From positions 1,736,001 through 1,800,000 of the forward strand of contig JAQJVL010000156.1 of the NCBI GenBank assembly GCA_035578905.1: a stretch of 64,000 nucleotides of DNA, written 5' to 3'. Position numbers and translations under genes: made by a program. Shown in pieces: positions 34,101-46,100 of the stretch. The notes beneath the pieces are model-generated. The model saw only the letters and a list, made by a program, of their open reading frames with translations. It had not been told where the DNA came from and searched no databases. Each line of letters starts with the position of its first letter. Within the stretch, counting starts at the first letter, position 1. Source of the stretch: Stictocephala bisonia (taxonomy: Eukaryota; Arthropoda; Insecta; Hemiptera; Membracidae).

Positions 34101-37100
34101 AAAAGTTTACTTTTTTCACTCATAAACAAAATGACGGCCTTTTTACCCCAAAACTTCCCCAATGTCCCCAATGGAAAAAATCACTAAAAAGTAGTTTTTA
34201 TTACCTAAGTTGAAGAAAATCTTTAGTAAAATGTCCAAACATTCACAGTTCTACACGTGTAACAAACAAGCACCTTATATATGAATTTCAGCTTAATAAA
34301 TCAAACATTTGTGGTATCGGGGGCTCAAATACTGAAAATTTTAAAAATGTAAAAATTTTAAAAACTGATCTAATCTACTCAAGTGAGGTATCAATTTAAA
34401 GCCATTTCTCTCCTGAATCCAAATACAATATCAGATTTTGAACAGGATAAATATTAAGGGGTAAATGCTCCTAAAACAAAACAAAAAACTCCTAAAACCA
34501 GTAAAAGGGTAGTACAAAAATAAAACTTGCAAGTGGAGCATCAAACTATAGGTATTTATCTCAAAAATTACATTTTACCTTTACATCTTGGAAGAGACAA
34601 CGTTTAAGGGTTCTTCCCCCCCCCCCCAAATAAAAACAAAACCCAAAATTGAGTACTAATGTCAAACTTATACACCCAAGTGGGGTATCAAAATAAAAGT
34701 ATATTTCTCTTAAATACTAATTTACCATCAGATTTGAGAAAAGTCTATGTTTAGGGGTTCCGCTCTCCCAAAAACCAAAATTAATGGTCATACTGGTTAA
34801 AAATCCTGACGAGGCAGAGGGCCGATCTTTCTCACGAGGCGACATGTCGAGATCCACAAATGGACTGTAGTATCTTGGTGAGGCCGCAAGCCGAACTTTC
34901 CCTCGCGAGGCCGTAGGCCGAGTTCCATAACTGCCTGTAGAAGAGCGTCTTGGCGAGGCCGTAGGCCGAGTTCCTCAAATGGGACTGTAGCAAAGTGTCT
35001 TGGTGAGACCGCAAGCCGAACCTTCCCCCGCGAGGCCTGTAGCAGAGCGTCTTGGCGTGGCCGAGCTCCCACACGAGGCCGCAGGTGACCCATATCTCAC
35101 GAGCACAGCGAGTGACGACGGGGTTGGCATGAGAAGCGGGCAGGAGTGTCCCCTAGCTTCTGAATAAAATTGGTTTGGTTTCGGTTATTTTATCATTGTG
35201 TCTTGTTATAACTTAGTGTTTTAATGGAGAGAAAGAAAGACTACGACAGTTTGTGTTAGAGGAAGTGTAAAAATTTATACAAATAGAATCACTGCGGATG
35301 TTAAGGTTCCCAAAACACCTATCACAAGTGTACGTGGAGAACTGTGTTAAGTGAAAGAAATTGTTTAAATAATACACATCATTTAGGCCTAGATTATTTT
35401 CCTCGAGCCATTTGTGCCTTGTGTTAATATAAATTAATCAAACGTCTTCTGCGTCTTGTCCCCACATTGTCAATTATCTTCTATTGTCTAAAACTGTAAA
35501 AATGCCTTGAGTAAACTGAAAAATACTAAATTAAAATGTTGAAGTGCTTAGCAAAGCCCGTCTTCAACCTTATGGTAGCGCTTATCAGCGTTCGCGAAGT
35601 GAATGTGACAAATGCTGCAGTCGCACACCATTCACACACCTTACTTCACTAATCTATGCGATACATTTCCTGCAGCAAAAGTATACCCACATTCGTATTT
35701 GGTGACTAATCGTTAAAATGAATAAGTGAAACCAGTTTGATATTAACTCCACGTTAGACCAAACTATTTACATTATCATAATCCGGGTAGGACCATGTCT
35801 GATTGCTATGTACACTAATTAGATGTTGCCGACGTTTCGAGTGCATTGCAGCTCTCATCTTCAGGGTGACATACTCATCACCAGGTACATTACATATACT
35901 CTGTGGATCTAGTAACAGAGTGTTGTACCGGGTCTTTTGACCGGTACATTTCGTTTTTTCCGTCGTAGTCTGCCGGGCTGCCTGAGATTCGCTTTTGCCC
36001 GGCGGTTCGCGTAGTTGGTGGCTGTTGGCCCGGATCCGTTCGTTCCGTGTTCCGGCCTTTGGCTGTCAGGTTGGCCATCTTCTAGATTGTTCTAGTAGTT
36101 CGAGTTGGTTGGTCAGCAGCCGTTAGTCACGAGATGATAGGCTAGAAGCTCTAAAACTCCAGGGTCCTTGAGTAGGACGTTTCTGCCCTCGGCCTGCCGT
36201 CCGGGGATTGTCTACCATCTGCACGGCTAGCCTGGCCTGAGGACCATGTTAGAGCCTGGAGTCGCCCGTTACCCGCTCTACATCTCTGTGGTATAAGTCT
36301 TCTGTCCTCAGGTCAGTGCGTTCCAGCTTATTTTCCCGGCGGCTGAGCTGGGGGGGGGGGTTTAATTTAGAAAGAAAAAAAAGGTGCAAAATGAAAGAAG
36401 AAAAAAAAACATGTTTGTGGAACTTTATGTGGCCTAGGCCTAAACTTGAACAGTCATTTTATGCAACACAGCCATTGGGGACTTTATATTTTTTTTATTA
36501 AAGAAAGAAAAACTTGAAATACAAAAAGAACTTTTTGGGTGTTAATATTTATTTATATTTATATTTCTTGTTATTAATTAATTAGTTTTATTTGTTGTTA
36601 TATCTTTTTAGATTTTATATTTGTCAGGTCCCTATGGTTAAGTTATGTTATTATTTATTGTTATGTTTAGGCCTAGTTATTGTTATTTATTTTTTTTGTT
36701 AAGTGTATTATAGATGTCTTGAAGTGCATTTTTACTCGAACGGTACCGTGTTATATTTTCTTTTAAATTATTTAATTTTTAAACTCACCAAAAGGGGATT
36801 ATGGTTCTTTTGCTTAACTTCTAATTCGGAGCTGTCCAGGGATTCCGGCTTACTCCCTGGCCCGGTGGAATTATGGGATTTGGGCTAAATTGCCGGTTTA
36901 ATTGTTGTTTGCCAGAAGTTTTCTAAATTTTTCAATTTTATGTGGGCATTAAATTTATCTTACGTTTTGGGGTGTCTCATGCTAAACTGCAGATAGGCCA
37001 TGTAGTTGTTAATTGGTAATTTTGGTATTTGTTGCGTTTGTTGTTTTTGTAGCTTTTGTGTCTTATCTTGTTAATTTTAGGGTTATTATTTATTTAAGTG

Positions 37101-40100
37101 CAAATTTATATTGTGGCCTTCTGCCTATTTATTGTGGCCTTCTGCCGTTTTGATTTATTAATATTTTCTGGTTTTCATGATAATAAATTTAGTTTTGCTC
37201 AGCTGCCGAGTATTATTTTGACCCTCCAACTGCCACCCGTGATCCCATCGCTCGACTTGTTTTGAGCCATCCCCCGGTTGGCACGCTTTCCAGCTTTTGG
37301 TGGGGGGGGGATGGGTCTCAGGTGTTGCCCTGAAGATGAAACTGCAATGCACTTGAAACGTCGGCAACATGTACATAGCGTGCATACAAGGTGAAAAAAA
37401 TATAGAAACGCTGTCACAGCTTTTATATGACTTAAAATATAAAAGTGAAATCTTGCACATCATCTTGGTCACAAAAACCTACTTTTTCATACCATTAGTG
37501 ACTTTTCATCCTTTCACTGGTACGGCCCGTGAGGAGTTGAACGAACATCTTAAATCTAAGCCAAGTTTGGTATTCAATGAAATGTCTATTTAAGAGAATT
37601 AACTGTCCAAACTGGAATTGGAAAGGATTATCCTTTACAGAGTAGTGGTCATTTGAATGTCATGACAAACAAATACAGTAGAACTTGGATAATTCGAACC
37701 TGAAGGGACCAATGCGAAAATTCGAATTATCCAATACTTCAAATTAACCAAGTTGTATTTTTTATGTAACTTTCATGATCCTAAAAGGCTTAAAATAATA
37801 CCCACAAATTACTTGTTTAATATAAAATTTAATGTATTCATTTAAAGTTCACTACAGTATATTAAACATAACTATAGAGGCATACAGTATGTAAAAGTTA
37901 CAATAATGAAGGTTTAATGATCGCAACATAATGGCGGGGCGCGCCGAGGGGAGGGGAAGAGACGGATTAGGAATTCTCAGAAGGTGATTGCCTGCCGACA
38001 CACAGACCAAACAATGCAAACCTCAAACGGAACCTTGTTTACAGCACATTAGTCAATGTCTAACTTTTACCATTGATGTAAAAACTTCGAATTAAAGAGA
38101 TTTAACTTCGAATTATCCATGATTATTTTACATTGGTAATATTACAATGTTCAAGGGACCAACCCAAAACTTCGAATTAAAGGAAATTTCGAATTAAAGA
38201 AGTTCTAATTATCCAAGTTCTACTGTATAATCTTTTGTCTTGTGAAGTAACTAATTTGTATGGTTATTTTTCCATGCATAATTTGATAATTTAATTTCTC
38301 TTAGTAATTGTGTTTAAGACTTTTATCTGTTCTAAAGACTTGGATATAAATCAGTCTTTTAACTGTGTCAACAATATTTCTTTTTTGTCTCTTAATCTGT
38401 CCACTTTAAAGTATCTACAAGCAGTAATAAGCGCCCTATTAAATTCGCCAAATTGAAAGGCTTAAAAATGTGAAAAGGGACGTAGAAAATAGAGGGTTGA
38501 GTAAGATGAATAAAAATAATGTGGTTATGAAAGATTGAGATACGAGAAATGTTGGTGATAAGATATAATTTTTAAAATAGTCTTTATGTTTACTAGTATT
38601 TATTTTATATTGTATAACACTTTTAGGACGTATTTATGTAACAATTTATGTTTTTGGGTTTAGTCAAATGTTTATTAATGTAAATAGTTCATAAATGTAT
38701 CGATAGTTAAAAGTATAATTTCTAATTATATGTTTCAAGGATCCTTATAAGCATGTGCCATCAATACAATTTGCTTGTCTCTGTATCTGCTCAGGTACAG
38801 TATGTAGTATCTATAAACATTGATAATATCCAGTCGGTATAAAATAAGTAAAAAAATCAATCAATTTGGCAAATTGAAAGGTTTAAAAATAGGAAGTCCT
38901 AATAAAAATGAATAAAAATAATGAGCTTATGAGAGGGATGTATTGAGAAATTGTGGTGAATAAATTCTGTATAGTATGTATGTCTAAATTATATGTTATA
39001 TTTTATAGTTCCTCGTGGTGTAATATCACTGACAATGCCCAAGCTAACTGCAGAATAAAAATGTTGGTTTTCTTATCATTCATCGTTATTTTATCTTCCT
39101 TAAACAATTAATTGTTTCATAATTTAATTTGATAAATTATCATAAATGTTTCATAAACTTGTTAATTAAGAATACAATTAAACAATCCCCTTTATTTAGA
39201 AGTGCATAAAATAGGTTTCATTTGCTCAACGTATAACTTATGTACTAGAAGAATTTGGCTAGAATTCAAACAAGAGGATGTATAGGGTCAAAATACGCGG
39301 AGTAAATGCAACTCGGTGAACGTAAGCGGGGGTATTCGGGGCCTTGCCCTCAGTGCCCTGTCTGACTGTCGGTTGGAGTTCTGTCTGTCCATTCTGTATT
39401 CCTCCCTCCTCTGTGGGAAAACGGGAATCCCGCACTATGATCTGGCAACGCCGCGCCAGTTAGCGACCGTCTCAACGCCTTCATTTTGAGAAATACCACG
39501 AACTGCCCGTTTCATTATTTCCTATACCGTGGGGCTTCTGTATTTGTCTATATTCTGTGCTTTAACTGTGAGGCCTTTTGATTAGAGAGTAACTACTTTC
39601 AAACATTCACCTTTAATCGAAAGGCCTCCAAATGAAATTTTAACTTTATTGGATTGTTTTAATATTTAAATTAATTTCAAGTTATATTTCTAGTAGGAAA
39701 CTGTTCAAGATCATAGCTCAATGGGTGACAAATCTTTTCTTTCAATCATATCGCTCGCTAAGGCTCATAGGCTCTGTACACTTTTCAAGCCTTATTATAA
39801 ACTTAAAGCTCCTAATGCGACCATAATATAATATACTCCTGTATAGTAGCATAAAGCAATCTTACGAATGAGGGTCCCAATTAAGCTTATGTTCTAAAAA
39901 GAGTTACAATATTAAAAGATGTCCTGTTCCTTTATTTTTCCTCAAAGGAATACACAAAAATTTTAGAGGCCTTTAATTTGATAAGCAGCATGACATAGTT
40001 TTATGTTAAAAAATGTTTACCTAACCCCATTTTCATAGTAAAAAGTAGTTTTTATCAGCAATTTAAAACTAGAGATATGGCAAAACTTTAAATACAAAAA

Positions 40101-43100
40101 GTGTTTGATTTTTAAAGACCTTTTATTTGATGTGCTACATGGCATATTGTCCTATTTTTAAAATGTTATTTAGAGCTATTTTTATTTTTCAAAATTTTTG
40201 TAATTTTTAAAATTTTTAAGGTGGTGGGATAAGTGTCCAATCTTACTTTTATTTGAAAGAACATGTAGTATACACGATAAAAATGTAATATTCTTGTGAT
40301 ATACAGACGTTACAGTAACATCAATTTGAAAAACTATAATTTTTTTACATTTTAGTCCACCCTGTTCCTAAGGGTAAGATAGTTTGTAACTTTTTAAATC
40401 CAAATGATAAGCCTTTAAAGGCCTTAAAAATTAAGTGTAAAACAACCTATGCTCTCATTTGAGATTTTTGAGATTCAAACCTATGACCCTCATTTTTAGG
40501 CACACATTATATTTTAAATGTGAAAAAAAAATTTTTTTTGAGGCATTTGCCATAACAGATTTATTACCTTTAGAATTTATCTCATAGTTCTATGTCAAAC
40601 AATTCAACCACAGGAGATTGCGGCTGGATGGTCTTACAGTTGTAACACCCTGTATATTACAACTTTTATAATAATTTGTATGATGTTATTGTCAATCTTA
40701 ATATTTATTGTAATTATATATTCTTAAGACGCCGATTGTCAAGATGTTGGCAAAGATGAATTTCGAATAAGTGTGATGAGAGAATGTAGTTATTGTTACA
40801 AACTAAAGCTGATAACCATTACTTAGAAAATGTCATTAATTAATAGCCCAATGAACATTGAATAGCCGGCGGCTAAAAGGTGATTCCTTTTCAAACTTTG
40901 TTATGACTCTGATTGTGATTGAACTGAGAACCGTTTCTAACTTACGAAGCTGGGCTTTAACAAACTATGCTACTGACCATTTTTTAACCAATATTTTTCT
41001 TAAATAAAGAGATGATTGATTGATTGGTAGTAATCATCATTCCTATTATTGGCTGAAACTGTATATGATAAATCTAACAATTGTTGTATTGTACCTGTTT
41101 AATCATTACTTAATTACTGTAAGTTTGTATACAAAATGTGTGCAAACAGGAAGCATGCTGCAGGAATGTCATGTGTAGCCCAAAGTTTGATTAGATTAAA
41201 TTATACTATAAACACATTTTTTAACAGCATAAAAAACTGCATATTAAGCATTATGGAAACTATAATCACAGATATCTAACTCTACCCAGACAGCTGCACT
41301 ATACGGGAAATGCGTACACACTGTTTAACACATTGCGTGCGGGTCTAACGCAGCGAGGATAGCAGTGCTTGCGTGCGCAGCGGATCGGTCGCCGGCGGTG
41401 GACGGATCAATACTGGCTTGTAGGCTTCAGTGTCGCCTAGCCCTTTGGCTTAGAAGGGTTGGATTTGCGTCGCATTATAGCCTGTTTCTCGCGTCACATT
41501 TCCTTGTACTTCGTTCGTGGATCGCGCCATTTTGAGCCAGTTGGCGGGGGTTAGCGTGCCTGCGCGCGCAGCGGATCTGTTGCCCGTGGTTGACGGAGCA
41601 ATGCTTGTTTGTGGAATTCAGTGTAGTCCAGCCACTTGCCTTATAACGGTCGGATTTGCGCTGCATTGTTGCCTGTGTCTCGCGTCACGTTTCGGTGTTC
41701 GCCGTTCGTGGATCGCGCCATGAGCCAGTTGGCTTGCATCGGAGTTTTACCATTTTATTTTTGTGTATAATAGTGAAACATTAGTATTGTGTTGTGTTAT
41801 ATTGTATTGTGATTTGTGTTATATTGTAAATATATTTGTATAGTGCGTTTTATTCTTTTCTGCAATGTTTCAACCAACTCCTGGGCCATCTTCGGCTCCT
41901 GACTTTGTCCTGCCGACAGTGATGGTGAAGTTGATGACCCAATCCAACATCAGATGATGGGAAATGCTTCAGATGACTCTGATTCTTATGAATCTGATGA
42001 TTCTGATATCGGAAATGATACTCCTGTATGGCGTATTTCAACTTCAGGAATGCGACCTGCCGCAACTAATTGCGGCAGGCATCTCGCAACGCAACGATTT
42101 TTTTCGTTGCGATGTGCGGTTTGGTCACCGGCGGACGATCACTTCGGAAGCCCTGATCTACCAGAATTGAGGCCATAAACTGGATTTGGTGTATCAACCC
42201 TGTTTCCTGACTATATAAGGTATTGTTTTGGTACAAAATATTATTTTAGTATCTGACATGTTTTTAACTTATTTTTTCAGCATCGAATGTGTTAAGGAGT
42301 ATGCAGGCAACATAACCGTGAATTAGGATGCGGCGTTGCCACAGTGAACAAATATTAAACCTCAATTATTATTATCAACTGATATTATTATTGTAATATT
42401 CGTTTTTAATATGGTTAGTTGATTGAGTTCAATCTGGCAACGCCGCCTAGTTTACAGCAGCTCGACGTGCTTTTTAGCAAACAGTTTACACACTACGAAA
42501 CATTTGTTAACACTCTTTAGCAAGTGACTGAGCTACCTGGGTAGGGTTAGGTATCTGTGCTATAACATTGCCTAATTATAAAAGATAAAATATAGATCAC
42601 TTATAAAGAAAAAAGTTAACACTGCACCAAGAATGAAATGCATTAACAAATTATTAATTTCAGACAACAAGCAATAATTACCTGCCATCTTTGAGTGAGT
42701 GCAATTAAACGATAGACATGATTAAAAGAGCACTGAGTCACAATGCTAATATCTGGTGTAGAGGCTATTAGTCCTCTTGGGTGAGGTTGTTTGGTGGCAG
42801 CTGCGATCGAGGGTACAATCTGAAACTCTCCACTTGAGTCTAACACTCGACCTTGTTCCACAGTTCGAACCAGAGTACCAAACACTGCATCTACCTATAA
42901 CACAACAATGCCTGTAAATTTCACCTCTATTACAAATAATTTGAATCTCCATTCAAACGAGATATACTTTTATTCAATTAAATCATCAATATATTTAAGA
43001 GTGATTTGTTAATAAGTCAAATTGTTTGGATTACATTTTCAACGTTTACAATGGAAACAAACGTATGGTTGGCTGCAAGAGTAACATTTTTAATTGATCA

Positions 43101-46100
43101 TTGCATTTTGAACATTTTTTGTACAATCATAACAATACATCGGGAAATTATGATTTCCTAGTCAGAATCGTGTGTCAAATAAGAAATAGAAACATGTAAA
43201 TAACAATCAGAGATGTCATTTTAAACTTACATTTAATAATTCTTCACCGTTTATTAACAACTAGAGAAGGGCAAATGACAGACACTTTTCACAGATTTGG
43301 CAGGAAAAGCATGCTTATCATACTCATAAATCTACTTACAAAACAGACACAATAATTTACAAAATTGAACATATTTTTATGATTGTAAATCCTAACGCTA
43401 CTACATATATTGAGTTAAATATATTGAGATCTATGGAGGCTATGTAATTTTGTTCTTCCTCTTACAGTTTTTTATATGTATAATTTTGAAATACAATCAG
43501 CTTGTATATATTATGAATATAGTATAATTATCTCACTGTACTTCATAGTTTCTTGACATTGCTTTATATATTAAGTAACAATTTACTTTCGATGATTGAA
43601 AAACACATTTATCATTTTTTCATCATTATAAAATGTGTCTTGAACATATCACAAAAATCAGTGTGTCATTACATTATGTTACTTACACTTAAGTTTAATA
43701 GTTTTAATTTAGATTATGCCAATGATATAGACAGCAAGCACACCTTTAAATTGTTTAAATGCAAATTATTTGTAGATTTTGTAACTAAGCATACGTTCGC
43801 TCTAGAGCTCGACTATAAAGTATTTTAATTGTATTAATGAAGGTACTTGTCAAGTTACAACAGTGATATAAAACAACATTATATAAAAATATATACACCA
43901 AATAAGCAGTTTTCACTACTGGTAAACCATCTGTTCCGACGTGGAATCCAGGTAGTCTAAGACACTGTAAAAACAGTTTGAGATTAGATATTTAAAGAGT
44001 CTCTTCTTAAACATCTTATAACCATCCAGGCCTTTTAACTCAACTGGTGGATGATTGTATAGCCTTACACAGGAGTAAAAAGGGGACTTTTCAAGAAAAG
44101 TTGTTTGATGAATTTGATACTGCAAAATGGAAATGTTTCTAGTATTATAGCAGTGTGTGTAATTCATGTTAGAAAATCTCTCATCGTTTGACTTTACAAA
44201 AAGTAAAGACTGGAATAAGTAAGCTGATGGTAGAGGAAGAATCTCTAAATTTTGGAAATGTTTCTTGCAAGTGTCATTGTGAAGAGAACCTGTCATAAGT
44301 CTAATTATTTTCTTTTGTTTTAGAAGAACTTCCCCAAAATAACAGTCCATATGTAATCAGGGAATGTACATATGCAAAATAAACTTGTTTTAGGGTGTTT
44401 AGATCTACAATAGTGGAGAGAGTTAAAATAGCGTAAAAAGCTTTGCTAAGCTTTTGTAGCAATTGATTAATATGCTGACGCCAAGTTAGGCTAGGATCCA
44501 ATACAGTGTTGATATTCGGTGACAGAAAGGATGTATTATTTAAAGTACAGTTAATCTGGTTGATTTGGAAGTTTATAAAATATGACTTGTTTGGATTTAA
44601 ACGGCCATTCGATTCAACCAGTTATTTAATAGCATTAATTGTTCCGATAGTTGTTTTGAAAGGATATTTCTGTTTTTGTGTGAAGGAACAATGAAAGAGG
44701 TGTTGTCAGCAAAGAGAACCATCTTCCCACTAGAAGTGACCTCAGGGAGATCATTTGCATAAATGAGGAAGAGAATAGGGCCCAATATTGAGCCCTGAGG
44801 CACTCCTGAAGTGGAGATCATTTGCATAAATGGGGAAGAGAATAGGGCCCAATATTGAGCCCTGAGGCACTCCTGAAGTCATTACTTAGAATTCACTCTC
44901 TGCTTCTGAATCAATCACAACTTTTCGTCAACGATTGGGCAAGTAAGAAGCAATCAAATCAAGTGCCACTCCTCTTATGCCATAAGACCACCGTTTCCCA
45001 ATCAGAACGTTGTGGTCCACACAGTCGAATGCCTTGGACAGGTCACAAAATGCACCAACAGTGTTCTGCGACCCATCCACGGCACTAGCCACAGTAGTCA
45101 AAAACTCAAAAATTGCATTACAAGTGTTTTTACCCTTTAAAAATCCAAATTGACGAGAGTGAAAAGTTTTATTTCTATCAAAATATTCATATAATCTATT
45201 AAAAATGATTCTTTCAAATACCTTTGAAAATGAAGATAGGAGAGAGACTGGATGAAGGTTGTCTATTGATAAGTTATTTTGTTTTTTAAGAATTGGTTTT
45301 ATAGTGGATGTTTTTAAAAGTTCAGGGAAGACCCCCTCTTGAAGCGACCAGTTAACCAAAAATTCAAGTGGCCTGGGGAGTGTTTCAGCACACGATTTTA
45401 AAAGGAATTGGGATATGTCATCCCAACCCGCTGACTTCTTTGGTTTCAATGACTTTAAAATGCTAAGAATTTCCTTATAATTTATGAGATCAAAAGCTAT
45501 TAAGTTTTCCTTACACTTCAAATTACGTGGGATACATTTTATAGCTTCCTGAAAATTAGCTTTAACCTGCAGTGTTACAAACTGAAATAAAATGTATGTT
45601 CAATAAAGATGCAATCAACTTTTTGTCCTTAATTTCTTCCTTGTTATTCATTATTTTATGAACACACAAGTCTTCTTATTACCAGTCTCCCTCCTAACAA
45701 CACTCAATACAGCTTTAACTCTGTTGCATGAATTAGAGATAAATGAACTATTATATTTTAACTTAGCCATTCTTACACACTTCTTAAAGATATTTTTATA
45801 GGTACGTACATATTTTTAAAACTCTTGATTATTTGATATTCTAGATAAATTATGCAGTTCCCTCTTTCTTATACTAGAAATTCTCAAACCGTTGGTCATC
45901 CAATTTGTTGACACCTTACTATTATTAACTTTCCTTGATTGTTTTACAGGAAATTCATGCATAAAAGTTATTCTAAATGAGCCTAAGAAGGATTTATAAA
46001 GATAGTTAACATTAACCTGCTCAAAACTGTCTATCTTAAAAATATTGGGCTAGGAAATATTTGATATTTTTCATTTGAAATGTTGTATACTTGTCTTTGA

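Larger units (their letters stand above)
30317..42681 (-). other. B4GAT1-like intron 2
   Basis: 12.4 kb, phase 0. It is the main transposon store of the gene and is annotated piece by piece below. Confidence 0.9.

Noticed and set aside
34797..35093. 98-residue repetitive protein
   Set aside because: The frame is open because the GC-rich repeat lacks stops; a second frame is also open.
41475..42178. Independent small genes
   Set aside because: They lie inside the TTAA-bounded piggyBac derivative, in duplicated or frameshifted sequence.
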